Source: Maratus speciosus (taxonomy: Eukaryota; Arthropoda; Arachnida; Araneae; Salticidae). Taken from it: a DNA stretch of 64,000 bases. The stretch covers positions 80,671,292-80,735,291 of the forward strand of contig OZ010796.1 of assembly GCA_963932465.1 (NCBI GenBank), written 5' to 3'. The notes under the pieces were generated by a model, which was not told where the DNA came from, ran no database searches, and saw only the letters and a list, made by a program, of their open reading frames with translations. Of the stretch, positions 34,472 through 45,369 are shown one piece after another. How positions within the stretch are numbered: the stretch's first letter is position 1; every line of letters starts with the position of its first letter. Made by a program: the position numbers and the translations under genes.

Positions 34472-34712
34472 AGGCCTGAGCGATGACTGGAAGATTGCGG
34501 CTGCCGAAGGTGGATTTTTTTCAGCGTGTGCACGATCCCTTAAATATTCGTACCAATAAAACTTTTTAAGTTTTTTCCGCTTTATTTTTCTGAGATTAAA
34601 CAAGTCAGAGAAATCTTTTATAAAATACTGGTGTGTACACCGTATGTAAGGGACCGTACCTACGTTAAAAAAAATCCGCTTTCGGCAGTCTTTTTTGTCA
34701 GCGCTCAGGCCT
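34472..34712. mobile_element. MITE, AGGCCTGAGCG ends, copy 1
   Basis: AGGCCTGAGCG at the left and its inverse CGCTCAGGCCT at the right (241 bp). Subterminal GCGGCTGCCGAAGGTGGATT pairs with the inverse AATCCGCTTTCGGCAG. A copy of 240 bp lies at 62094-62333. The target duplication is unclear. Confidence 0.78.
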
Positions 34713-34714
34713 TG

Positions 34715-35400
34715 TAGTCAGGGGGCGGTATGTCCTCTGGTCTTGAGTACTGCGATACAACCCGACCCATGCAGACTCTATCTCAGATTTACCTATTAAA
34801 GAGGCCTCGCTATGTTTAATTGGGGGGAAATGACAAAAATAACAATTTTCCAAATTATTACTTAAAATGTATTTAGGAATCACTAGTATATTCTGGCGAA
34901 ATAACGTAAAGATACGATTACTATAAATATGCGAAAAATGCTTTTTGCTGCATCTAACTCCCTTTAAATGATTCAAAATTACAATTTTTAAATTCATTTT
35001 TCTTATTGTGTTTTTTCTTTATGTTTATGTTCAAAGTGACAAAAAGTTAAAACGTATCTCTCTCAATTTTTTCGACCATTTTTTATTGTTGTTCTTTAAA
35101 GTGTGTTTAAGGATCAGATACAAATAGTTTTAAAGAATACTAATAAAATTGTAAAATAAAAATTAAGTAAATTTTTTTTTTATTCGATATGTCATAACAG
35201 TTTATCTTTTCTTTTGATTTAATAATTTTCCTTCATAAAACCGTTTAATAATATGATGAAAAGGTATTATAAAGTACTCAAATGAAAAAAAAAAATCAGT
35301 TCAAAGCGTTCAGCGTCCACTTAACAACTAAACATATTTTAAAGTAGAGATTTTCAACTTTTCGCTAGCGGGTCACCAAACTACTAGAATTTTTGATTAA
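34715..35400. other. No feature recognised
   Basis: AT-rich; no bounded repeat or exon found. Confidence 0.45.
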
Positions 35401-35700
35401 AAAAAATTGAACGAAAGCTATAGCATGCTAAATGTGAAAAAAGTACATATAAATACATTCTAATAATCTGATCTACACGTTTCGTACGTACAGTTGGCGA
35501 CTTTATCAAGATCAACATTGATAAAAAAAAAAAAGCTATTTCCGCAAAATTTTTAAAAATAAGTTTAATGATAATAAGTGATTTTCTTACATAATTTTAT
35601 AGAAAAAATTGCCTTATTTATTGAGACAAACTTTGCGATTAAATTAGAAAAGGGCAAATTTTCGGGATACGTGATGGCAAACGACTTTCAAGCAAAAAGA
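35400..35700 (+). repeat. Dispersed repeat, copy at 56650-56830
   Basis: CTGATCTACACGTTTCGTAC and GGCGACTTTATCAAGAT have close counterparts at 56720-56770 (CTGATCTACATCTTTCGTAC, GGCGACTTTAGCAAGAT). The right part (35610-35695) instead resembles the interior of the MITE at 16694-16913 (GGCAAACGACTTTCAAG), so the copy is composite. Confidence 0.6.
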
Positions 35701-35905
35701 TTGAAGTTATCTGAACAGAGTTCCAAGAAGAGTTTTCCTGCTCCCTAACTCAAAGCTTTTGGATAACATAAATTTTTAATTGTAATATTCATTTTATTTA
35801 ATGACAGAGTTTTTTTATCGACCGAATAAGTCGAATAATTTAGTTTAGAAAGAGTGGTGTTTCGCTCATATTTTTAGCTTATTAAGTCAAAAAATAAATT
35901 GTTAA

Positions 35906-36054
35906 CATAGCTGCCAACTCTTACGCTTTTTTGTACCACAAAAATTTAATAGTAAATTCAATCATCGTAAATCGTCGTAATCTGCCGAATGAATGAGGCA
36001 GAAGTTTTAGTAAATTTTTGTGATATTAAAAAGCGTAAGATGTTGGCAGCTATG
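35906..36054. mobile_element. hAT-like MITE, CATAGCTGCCAAC ends, copy 1
   Basis: CATAGCTGCCAACTCTTACG and its inverse bound 149 bp; 6-bp duplication TGTTAA (35900-35905, 36055-36060). The centred 92-bp interior (35934-36025) is a diverged form of the TACCACTAAAATTT core. The TTAA inside its right duplication was then used by the next MITE. Confidence 0.85.
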
Positions 36055-36060
36055 TGTTAA

Positions 36061-36263
36061 CCCCTTGGGGGGCAAGCAAAAATGACTCCTAAATATTGAA
36101 TTCTCACCGGAATAATCGAACAATTTTATTTTTAAATAAGGAAATGCATTTTTTTCAACGATTTTCCTCCAAAGCTAAAAATATAAAATTTAGTAAAAAA
36201 TTTCTGGTGAGAATCTTGTTTAAATTAGGTGGGATATATTTGATCCCACCACCCCTCAAGGAG
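36061..36263. mobile_element. TTAA-MITE, first of a fused pair
   Basis: TTAA 36057-36060 and 36264-36267; tips CCCCTTGGGGGGC and ACCCCTCAAGGAG. A perfect 8-bp stem GGTGGGAT...ATCCCACC (36228-36250) stands 13 nt from the right tip. The left TTAA belongs to the target duplication of the MITE at 35906-36054. Confidence 0.86.
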
Positions 36264-36267
36264 TTAA

Positions 36268-36456
36268 GAAACGGTTCGTATGCCTCCTTGAATTTTGCAG
36301 ACCGGAAAATATTTCAGCACCAGTATTATCTTATAGAAAATCTCTTCTTAGAAGAAGACGAAATTTTGCGCGTTGTAACCTAGATTTCTTTTTCTATAAA
36401 AAAATTCTGGTAGTTGCTTGGAAAAATAACTGTATCCGTACGAACCACGTAAGGGG
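36268..36456. mobile_element. TTAA-MITE, second of the fused pair
   Basis: Starts at the shared TTAA (36264-36267) and ends before TTAA 36457-36460. The right tip, inverted, is CCCCTTACGTGGTTCGTACG; the left reads GAAACGGTTCGTATG, so its outer bases have decayed. The interior 36319-36412 (ACCAGTATTATCTTATAGAA) is shared with the differently ended element at 45370-45547. Confidence 0.75.
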
Positions 36457-36460
36457 TTAA

Positions 36461-37738
36461 GAAAAACAGGAATTCAATACTTGTTTTCATCAGTGGAAGC
36501 GTGTAACATCCACAGATTGAAATGGAGCTATAAAAGTATTGCTCTCGAAGCTATCGCTGCTAGACACCTAAATACTTAGAATATTTTGTTTTTACTATTT
36601 TTGAATCCATTGGAAGCTTTAATGATTTTGTTTTCTATCTTTACTTTGCAGCACTCTATATTTCTGAAGAGTTCTTGAATCACAATTAGTTATATAATAA
36701 TGTTGTACAAAAATCGAATGCCTTTTTCCTGAAAATGCTTTGAGTAACTCGACAGTTTTTTTACAAGCTACATAAGATTTTGAATATTATCTTTTATGTC
36801 TGTTTATTTCTTGAATCCTATTTAAATGAAGGAATATTTTCATAAATATAACGAATATCCATAAATTTTAAGTCAGTGACTTTCAGGACTTCTGTAAATA
36901 ATATTTATTCGTTCTTGTTTCAGACAGTATTGGTAAATTTAAGGACCCCAAAAGTTTGAAAAAGACGAAAAGGTATATTTTTTTGTTGTTGTTAACATAA
37001 TTTTTATAATTTTTGAGCCGTATAGAATGTCGTACAATTGATCCGATAGGAAAATTTCTATAATTGCGGTCGTAAGTGCCATTAACGTGGAGCCGCTTAC
37101 CGGAAAATTTTAAACTCAATTATCTCGAAACACTATTTTCCAGCTGCTTTGCCACACTAACTTTTGAACAAGTTGACGGATTTACATGTTTTTTAAATAA
37201 AAAATTTATATTCTCTACAAACTGTAACTGAAAAACAAACAATTTTTTTTTATGTTATAACAAAAAGTATGATTAGTTTTTATGGAATTTTAATTTCTTA
37301 TTGTATTTATTTATTTTTGTTTCACGTCACGTATAATCAAGAAACCGCGTAAAAGTAGTAGAAAGAAAAAAAATGACGACTAAAAAATAGGGAAACTGGA
37401 CTTTAAAATTGTGTCAAAACTATATTTGAAAGATAAATTTTGCCGTGCCATATTAAAACTTTTGTTTTGCTTTTTAAAATTACGAATTTCAAAATATATT
37501 TTAAATTACAAATTTTAAATAACAAAAAAATTTATTTCTATAAAACATAAATTCATAAACCCAAAAAGAAATAATATTATAAATTAACTATTGCCTCCTT
37601 AATCCCACACCAAAGTTAAATTTTCGTGCTTCCAAATATATCTGGTCTCCTCACACTTGTCATTTTTTATTAGATTTATTTTTAACACATCTTTGAAGAG
37701 ATATTCTTTATTTAAAAAAAGATTTTAGAATAATGATA
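36461..37738. other. No feature recognised
   Basis: AT-rich with no bounded repeat or coding exon found. Confidence 0.5.
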
Positions 37739-37742
37739 GATA

Positions 37743-38031
37743 CCGGGTGAGCCAAAAGTTCGTTACAACTTTAAAAACTCATAAAAAAGGAAGAAATTAC
37801 GATAAAGGAGTGCGGTTTGCAAGAAAGGGCTCACAAGGTAGTCGAATATTTTTTAGCAGAAAAAAAAGCTAAAAAATCACATCTCTACATGTGATTTTTT
37901 AACCTTTTTTTTTTCTGAAAAAAAAAAAAAATCCGACTACCTTGTGAGCCCTTTCTTGCAAACCGCACTCCCTTATCATAATTTCTTCCTTTTTGAGTTT
38001 TTAAAGTTGTAACGAACTTTTGGCTCACCCG
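37743..38031. mobile_element. Long near-perfect hairpin MITE, CGGGTGAGCC ends
   Basis: CCGGGTGAGCCAAAAGTTCG at the left and its inverse at the right. The arms match for about 130 bp with very few differences (through GTGCGGTTTGCAAGAAAGGG and CTCACAAGGTAGTCG), leaving a loop around TCTCTACATG. TA lies at 37741-37742 and one base off at 38033-38034. High arm identity implies a young or conversion-maintained element. Confidence 0.88.
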
Positions 38032-38188
38032 TTATTTACTGGATTCGTTACCGAATACATGGGTAACTGAAGACATGTGTAACAGAAAATAAATATGCCA
38101 TTTTAATTTGAATTTTTTTAGTTTAACATATTCTCTAACCCTAAGAGTGATAATTTTTAATCTGTCCAAAATGTACTTATTATATTAA

Positions 38189-38399
38189 CCCCTTAACCTA
38201 TGATTTACTTTTAACAGCTCCACGGTTTGGCAAATCCATAGCTACCACTAAAATTTAATAGAGATTTTCGCCTTGTTTAATCATGGAATTTCGACGATTA
38301 AAGTAAACTATATTTACTGTAAAATTTTAGTTGTAAGAAGAATTTACATTTGGTTCGATCATCGTACGCGGGCTATGCCCGTCATTGTAGGTTAAGGGG
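38189..38399. mobile_element. TTAA-MITE carrying the 93-bp shared core
   Basis: TTAA 38185-38188 and 38400-38403; tips CCCCTTAACCTATGA and (inverted) CCCCTTAACCTACAA. A stem CGGGC-TAT-GCCCG (38369-38381) is 18 nt from the right tip. Positions 38243-38336 (TACCACTAAAATTTAATAG to GTAAAATTTTAGTTGTAA) are the core also found inside hAT-like MITEs at 42710-42802 and 54964-55056. Confidence 0.87.
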
Positions 38400-38403
38400 T
38401 TAA

Positions 38404-38612
38404 CACATCGTATGCGGGACACGTAAAAATACGTTTTTGTGGGTTGTGGACAGAAATTATTACTTGTACCGGAAATTTTGTACGGACGAAAAAAGAAGTT
38501 GTAATCCAAGCATGCTTGTTTATTATTGATTGTTAGAAGGTTTTAATTTACAGTGGCATGTGTGAACGTAAATTTAGTGCTCATTTTCGAAAAATTGACC
38601 GCGTGCAATGTG
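38404..38612. mobile_element. TTAA-MITE fused to the previous one
   Basis: Shares TTAA 38400-38403 with the element to its left and ends before TTAA 38613-38616. Tips CACATCGTATGCGG and (inverted) CACATTGCACGCGG. A perfect stem ACGTA-AAAA-TACGT (38421-38434) is 17 nt from the left tip. Confidence 0.85.
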
Positions 38613-38616
38613 TTAA

Positions 38617-39405
38617 TGTCTGGCTGTGTGTTTGTATTTCACGTCTGCTCCTCAGAGAATAGGTTGATTTACAGATTGTAAAGAACTCCAATTATTTGCA
38701 AGGATTCGAGGGTATCATAATACCTCTCGAAATAAAAAACATTAAATTATTGTCCAAGATATTACTCTTATTGTATTTTAATCACATCTTTGCAAGGGTG
38801 ACAACTGAATGAAACCATTCATATCAGTAAAAAAAAAAGGGGGGGGGGGGGGAGAAAATAATAGGAATCGCTTTTTTTTTATTATTGACGTCATTTTCTC
38901 CTTAAAATTGAAAAGTAAATTATTCGTTATTGGAATAGATCACGAAACAATTATTTTAACTAAGTTGCATTTTTAAAGAAAATTCGAAGTAAAAACATAT
39001 TTTCACATATTCAAGTTTCAGAATTCAGAGAAACAAAGAAAAATCGTCTGTCAACAAATTGAAATCAAGGAATCATTTCATTAAATTTTTTTAAACATTC
39101 AACCAAGGACGTTAAATAAAAACAAATTTAAGCTTTTTACATGTAACTGGACAAACTTCCTGTACCCATATTTACAAAAAATGAATTTCAAGAATAAAGG
39201 TCAATTTTTAACTAATTATTTCTCAAAGATGGCAGCAAAAACTTTCCACAAGTTCACTAAAAGTGGTAGGTTTAGCGAAAGAAATGACATTTTATTAATT
39301 TTATTTTAATTCATAAGTCTAAAATCATTTTGTAATATTTCCTCATAATGATTTTGTTTATTCCACCAGTTCCGAAATTAGAAACAAATCTTCGAAGGAA
39401 AAAAG
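38617..39405. other. Featureless apart from an A8G14 tract
   Basis: An A-run followed by about 14 G at 38829-38853 is the only unusual item. Confidence 0.5.
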
Positions 39406-39407
39406 TA

Positions 39408-39581
39408 CCGTAATTTCCGGCATATAATCCGCGATCAAACAATCATTTTTCGACCCAGAGATTTTTTTAAATAAAATGTAACTTTTTAGATAGTGGAAAA
39501 TATTTGGCTTCAATTACTAAATAAATTTTCTGGGTCCAAAGAGAATTGTTTGATCCGCGGATTATACACCGGAAATTACGG
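39408..39581. mobile_element. TA-flanked MITE, CCGTAATTTCCGG family, copy 2
   Basis: CCGTAATTTCCGGCATATAA and its inverse with TA flanks (39406-39407, 39582-39583); arms continue through GATCAAACAAT. Same family and length as 17270-17444. Confidence 0.87.
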
Positions 39582-39850
39582 TACTTTTGAAAAATGAAGT
39601 GATTGAAAAAGTTAATATTTTCTAAGCTTACGTTTAACCTACATTTTAAATGTGGTACCTTATTTGAAATTTGTTTTTAATAAAATTAATGTTATAATTA
39701 TTTTCTATATGCACAATAAAATGAGATTTATTTTTATCACCAAAAAATCAAAATATCTCATGCAATTTAAATGCAACACGTTCGGTTGCCACACAGATAG
39801 ATCATACTAAAGTATGAAATTTAATTTTATACGTTTCCCTCTTTTCCGAT

Positions 39851-40017
39851 CAGTGGTGTAGCGTTAGGGACGTGTTGGATCATTTTATTACCAGTATTAT
39901 TGTAAGCTAAATTTCGCTTTTTTTAATCGTATAACGTTCAATGATTAAATAAAGCCATATTTTCTACATAATAGTACCAGTAGTAAAATGCTCCCACCCC
40001 CTGTCTAAACGCCACTG
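39851..40017. mobile_element. hAT-like MITE, CAGTGGTGTAGCG ends
   Basis: Left CAGTGGTGTAGCGTTAG and right (inverted) CAGTGGCGTTTAGAC, 167 bp. Flanking octamers TTTCCGAT and TTCTCGAT agree at 6 of 8, consistent with an aged hAT duplication. Confidence 0.72.
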
Positions 40018-40473
40018 TTCTCGATTACTTGTATTTAGAAAAATATTGCCATGAGTCAAAGAAGGACATAAAAAAATCTCATTGTTTTACAATCAAAACT
40101 TAACGAGTTACAATACTTAAAATCTTATGAATTTCAATATTTTCCGGCACTAAAAGCGCGTCTTTTTGGTTTTAGTACTGGATTCTAATTTCCGTTTTAA
40201 ATCTAGTAAGATATTAAACAGTGAAAATGGAGATTCAAAAGCGTCAGGAGGAGTAAACAGGGCAGCTTAATATTGTATGTGTATAATATTGCAAAGTTTC
40301 AGGTACCCTATATACGCAGCGAATCTTTTAACAATAAAATATGATTTATGGAACATTTTTATATACTTAAATGTGTTTTGCAGAAGGATTTCTTTAAAGT
40401 ATTTTTTCAAAAGATGGTAGACGCAACATTTTGAAGAAAATATTATCATGATTGTGTAAAACAAGTATAGGAG

Positions 40474-41000
40474 CTACACAGTTAAAAAAAAAGACTAATA
40501 TTTCTTAATCCAGCAATAAGGTACATGAAACTATGATCTTGCTTGCATAACTTCAGGATTGAATTAAAATAAATGTTTCTTAATCTGGCATGAAGATTTA
40601 TGAAAATTCAATATAACCTCTTCCGAGCTACTCAAGATTCTGGAAAACTTACCTTTTTAATCAGAAACTAATAGATTTCTGTGATTTAAAGAAGCATTTC
40701 TGAAACAAAAATTTCTTTTACTGCCCGTAATTTTCAGGAAACGTTTCCGAGTAGTTTTTATTGTGTATTAAAGAGTTTTCGCAACACCAAATATCAGGTT
40801 TTTGGTGCTATCAATTGTGAAGTAAACCTTTTCAGCTGCGTAACATAATTTATACATGCAGGTGTAACAAAATCGTGTTAATTTTAATGTTAATGCTAAT
40901 GCTTTTAATTTAGCATGTTTGTCTGTTGAACATGTTTCTTAAGCATGGAAAAGTTTGCTTTAGAAATGATAGATTCCAATAAAGAAATATTTCGTGTGAG
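40474..41000 (+). repeat. Diverged duplication, partner at 43618-44340
   Basis: TAATAGATTTCTGTGATTTA, AAGAAGCATTTCTGAAAC, then AACATAATTTATACATGCAG and GTTAATTTTAATGTTAATGC appear in the same order at 43739-44175. The second copy is longer because the MITE 43916-44075 lies inside it. Confidence 0.75.
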
Positions 41001-41014
41001 AAAATTCATGAATA

Positions 41015-41233
41015 CACTGTAAAAACTACTTGGAAATGCTCCCGAAAATTACGGTCAGCAGAAGAAACTTTTGTTACAGAAATTCGTCTTTAAATCCATA
41101 AATTTGTTGGTTTCTGTGGTTTCTAAAGATGAAAGAACGCTTTTTGGAGTCGTTGGTAACTCGGATGAGGTTATAATATATTTTCGTAAACCGACTTGCT
41201 AGATTAAGAAAAAATATGCTTTTTTTTACAGTG
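41015..41233. mobile_element. TA-flanked element, CACTGTAAAAA ends
   Basis: CACTGTAAAAACTAC at the left and ...TTTTTTTTACAGTG at the right, with TA at 41013-41014 and 41234-41235. Inner pairing is poor. Terminal word and target match the MITE at 9766-10000. The interior resembles, inverted, the 40474 and 43618 repeats (AAATTTGTTGGTTTCTGTGG). Confidence 0.7.
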
Positions 41234-41610
41234 TAAACAATAATTAAAAAATCGTGCAACATCATAATTCTAAGCAAACTTGTGTAGGGTTGAATTCAAT
41301 AAATACATTAAATAATGCAATATTTTAGTTAAAATACATATTTATTAATCTCCAGATTAACTATGTGAAAATTAATTGTACTTTTATTTAACTGAATTGG
41401 TAAATTTAATCGTTTCCCCCATATTTTATAACGCGCCACCAGTCCACCTGTTTGAGTACTTGTATTACACAGAAAGATTACATACTGACTTATTGAATTT
41501 ACTTACAAGTACCAATTTTGTAAGACTTGTTACAAAATGCCTTTATTTCGGAAGGGAATGTATAACTTAAAAAGACCTGACTGTCCAATAAATGAAAGTT
41601 CGCTTTTCTA

Positions 41611-41788
41611 ATGCTCGTCTTCACAGTCTACCTAAACCTAGGAAAACTCGGTCGACCGCTCAAACGGTATTCATTATTAATCCTGATTGAACTTCAGTGG
41701 CGATCAAGTCCAATCAGGTTAATCGTGAATATCATTCACTCGTCCGATCGAGGTTTTCTAGGTTTAGGTAGATGGTGAATACGGGCAT
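41611..41788. mobile_element. TA-flanked palindromic MITE, ATGCTCGTC ends
   Basis: ATGCTCGTCTTCACAGTCTA and (inverted) ATGCCCGTATTCACCATCTA, then CCTAAACCTAGGAAAAC on both arms; about 46-bp arms, 178 bp in all. TA at 41609-41610 and 41789-41790. Confidence 0.83.
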
Positions 41789-41790
41789 TA

Positions 41791-42680
41791 ATGACCTATT
41801 CATAAGGGTAAAGATTTATTTCTAGGACCTCGGTTGTTCTAAAATGCCCAAACTGGAACAATCTCTTCATTGCAAAATAAGACAGAATGGAGCAGCCAAC
41901 CGATAACCGGTGTTTTGTGCTCCACCGTTATTTATAATAAAATAATTTCAACATATACATATAAAATTTACAATCAATAAGGCATTCAGAAGGTGACCGA
42001 GAGAAAGGGGGGATGCCCCCCGGAGCATCAACATGTGCCCCCTAGATGATTTGATAATTAGTGTTTAGTGTTTGGTAATGGTTTAAAAGTGAAAATCCCC
42101 TCTCTCCCCGAAACTCTTATAGAGTCCTTCTCGGAGAAAAATGTCTGAATTCAACACTGTTTACAAAAAACATACATAAAAAGTTTTGCATTCGCATGAA
42201 GATATACTAACATGCGAATCAAATATACAATATAAATTATGATGATAAATATTACATAAAACACTATGATGATCAGTTTTGAGACAGAGCACTTATTACA
42301 ATGACATTTGTTAGAATAGATAATGCAAAACTTCAAATAATAGCATCACACATAATTATGTATAATATTTCATATTCGAATAAATAACAATAGTTTTTAT
42401 ATTACTTTAAATTATAATACTGATTATCTGACATAATATGATTTAAAGTAATACATCTAATATTTTTCGTATTTGAAAATACCATTTTCACGATTAACAA
42501 AATATTATACATTTTAAAGGTCTAGAATTTCTACCTATAGCAAAGTTTCGTTAAAATTGAACAACGCGACTGTTAAACCTTTGTTTTAAAATTCTCATGG
42601 CAACTTTTCTAAAAACCAATGCATGACTAGAATTGTGGGGAAATTTCGATCAAATTTTTAAAACATTTTTTTAAATAAAT
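41791..42680. other. No gene; one GC-rich patch
   Basis: AGGGGGGATGCCCCCC at about 42007-42022 is a small palindrome in a GC-richer patch; the rest is AT-rich without features. Confidence 0.45.
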
Positions 42681-42831
42681 CATAGCTGCCAACTTTTACG
42701 CTTTTTTCCTACCACTATATTTTAACAGAGAAATTCGCCTTATTTAATCATAGAAAACATTGGATTAAATAAGGAAAACATTTCTGATCAAAATTAGTGG
42801 TAGGAAAAAAGCTTAAAAGTTGGCAGCTATG
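42681..42831. mobile_element. hAT-like MITE, CATAGCTGCCAAC ends, copy 2
   Basis: 151 bp bounded by CATAGCTGCCAACTTTTACG and its inverse; 6-bp duplication ATAAAT (42675-42680, 42832-42837). The centred 93-bp core 42710-42802 (TACCACTATATTTTAACAG...AAAATTAGTGGTA) matches the cores at 38243-38336 and 54964-55056. Confidence 0.9.
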
Positions 42832-43225
42832 ATAAATTTTTTTTTATGTTGGCAACATAATAAAATAAAAAAACACATAATTTGCTTTAATTCAGTATTA
42901 TTTACATTTTCTTCGAAGTATGTTTTCTAAAGATCGTTTAAAGTAACTTTCTAAGGAAAAATAGCGAGATGAAACTTTTAGAGGAAAAAAGTATCATGAT
43001 TTCGTTACAATGTATTAGCGGCCCAGTTGCTTAAGCCAGTATTTGGATAGAATTTCAATGATGCTGAAACTACAGATAATGATGTGAAGATCATTATTAT
43101 TATTTTTTTCAGACTCTCAGTTGTTGCCCCAAAATATGGCGATTTTTAATTCGCCGAAAGTATCACATACATAAGAATGCTACGGCTCCAGGAGAGGGAG
43201 GTGTAGCACATGCTGGCATGTTTAA

Positions 43226-43600
43226 CACTAGAACAGGGATGGCCAACCTGTGGCACGCGTGACACAGAAATACCAGTATTTATGTACAGAAAAAAATGCA
43301 TTGTTTAATGACCGAAGGTCTGCAATTTAAAAAGGACAAAATTACAATTCTTAGGAAACGGTGTCAAGTGAATTTTAGACAAAAAGGTTGGCCACCCCTG
43401 AACTAGAACTACCGTGAACCGTCATTTTGACGGCAACTATATGAATATGTTTCGGTTAAAACCAGAAATTTGATTATGAAATAAGTTTAAAAGATACAGA
43501 GAAGAAGAACGTTAAATAATAAAGCTAAACTGTTTTAAATCAAAATTCTGGTGTAAAATATTTTTATAAAACTTGACTCGAATTTCCGGTAGTTCTAGTG
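43226..43600. mobile_element. TTAA-MITE, CACTAGAACTACCG family, split by a hAT MITE
   Basis: TTAA 43222-43225 and 43601-43604. The right tip, inverted, is CACTAGAACTACCGG; the left tip was duplicated when 43234-43400 inserted. A stem CCGTCA-TTT-TGACGG (43419-43433) stands 18 nt from the tip once the insertion is ignored. Related copies: 46258, 48350, 62342, 62902 and 62950. Confidence 0.87.
43234..43400 (+). mobile_element. hAT MITE, CAGGGATGGCCAACC, nested
   Basis: 167 bp, left CAGGGATGGCCAACCTG, right (inverted) CAGGGGTGGCCAACC. Target octamers CACTAGAA and AACTAGAA differ by one base. A copy of exactly the same length lies in opposite orientation at 52594-52760. Confidence 0.9.
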
Positions 43601-43617
43601 TTAATATGCCATCAATT

Positions 43618-44340
43618 GTTGTTTTCTACTGTAAAAAAAGAGTAAGGTTTCTTAATCTAGGAAGAAGGTTTGTAAAAATATAACATTTTCCGAGTTACCT
43701 ACGATACCGAAAAACTTTCCTTTATAATAAAAAAAACTAATAGATTTCTGAGATTTAAAGAAGCATTTCTGAAACGCGTTTCTTTTGGCTGTCAGCAATT
43801 TTCGGAAACATTAAATCATAAACATTAAAAATTAAATCTCATTAAAAATTAACTAAAACATTAAAAATTAAATATCTGCGCCAGTTTTCTAATGTAGGTA
43901 TGAGCAAAAAATATCCAGGGCTCCCACTGGTTCGTTTTTTGAAATCCAATATTTTTTTAGAAAGAAATTCGTGGTAGATTTCTGCAACAATTGCAAGAAA
44001 AAGGCTTTTTTTGGCATTTTTCTACGAAATTTTTAAAGACGTGGTTTTCTAAAAACGGACCGAGTGGGAGCCCTGAATATCGGTTTTTCGAATACTATCA
44101 ATTTTGAAATAAACATTTTCAACTGTGTAACATATTTTATACATGTAAGAGTAAGAAAAAATGTCAATATTAATGTTAATTTTAATGCTGTTAATTTCGC
44201 TTGTTTTTTCTGTTGAGCATGTTTGTTTGACATTAAAAATGCTTATTTTGTTGTTTCAACATTATAAATACTACGTTTACCTGAGAATTGATAGCATCGA
44301 AAAATCGATATTTCGTAGGATTTTCATAGGATTATATGCT
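43618..44340 (+). repeat. Diverged duplication, partner of 40474-41000
   Basis: Same word order as 40474-41000, including CTGTAAAAAAAG at its start, and interrupted by the MITE at 43916-44075. Confidence 0.72.
43916..44075. mobile_element. hAT-like MITE, CAGGGCTCCCAC ends, copy 1
   Basis: CAGGGCTCCCACTGGTTCG and (inverted) CAGGGCTCCCACTCGGTCCG, 160 bp; AATATC is repeated on both sides (43910-43915, 44076-44081). Long inverted arms. Copy 2 at 59342-59518. Confidence 0.82.
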
Positions 44341-44344
44341 ACAT

Positions 44345-45368
44345 GCTAAAATAGTTTCATATATTATGGTTTCAGTTGAAACTTTCACATAAGTACCTTG
44401 TACGTCGTCAAATGTCATGTTAGGAGTCAGAATGTTACAGATCTTTTACTAAATAATTTCGAGTGTGACACCAGAGATTGATAAAAATATTTATTTTTTA
44501 TATAATACCTTTTCTCTTTTTTATCAGGATGTATTTAACTGTCTACATACTTTAGTTCTAATGGAACACGCTTCTTTTTAATAGCTTGTTTATTAAAAAA
44601 TCGACTTATAAAAGTGCGTCATATTCATCTCTGAAATATAAATGTAGAAACTTTATTTTAAACTCTAGTAGAAACCCTGCCGTGTAATTATTCAGCTTCA
44701 CCTTGAGATATTTACATTATTTTCAAATTTGAAATTATGATGCTGCGTTCCACTTGAGTTTCTTTCTTAATTAAAATCATCTTTCATTTCGAGTTTTAAC
44801 AGCTTTATAAGCTCTTGAAATGTTCTCATAAATAAAGATGACGCTTGTCTTTCATTCTGATAAAGACAGGCGAGAAACTAATATTTTCTTACAAAATATT
44901 TTGATAAAGAATACATATACAAAGAAGCCTTATCTATTGTTTGACGTCTGCAATATTCTATATATTAATAATTGGAAACATGCAAGATTCAATATAAATG
45001 TCTAGCCATACTGAAGCCTAGCTCAAGTAGAATATTTCTCAAGAGTAGCTGTTTGTCCAAGTTAATAATTTTAACCATGTTTTCAGAGTTATACAAACGT
45101 AGCAGCCTGTAATAACAAGTGTGTCATGCAACTTTGTAATCGGTTGCAGAACATGGATTAAATTATAATTTACGGCAAATTTCTTGTTAATTTAATTGTT
45201 TAAAATTTATATTTCTGAAACTTAAATTTTATAAAGTTAATTTGCCGCATTTTGTAATTTAAAAATTGGTATGGACATTAATGGAAATATTAATAGTATT
45301 GATATTATCTGAAGAGAATTGTTTGAAAGTATTGCTATATTGAAAAAAAAAGTTAAATTATATTTATT
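44345..45368. other. No feature recognised
   Basis: AT-rich; no bounded repeat or exon found. Confidence 0.5.
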
Positions 45369-45369
45369 T

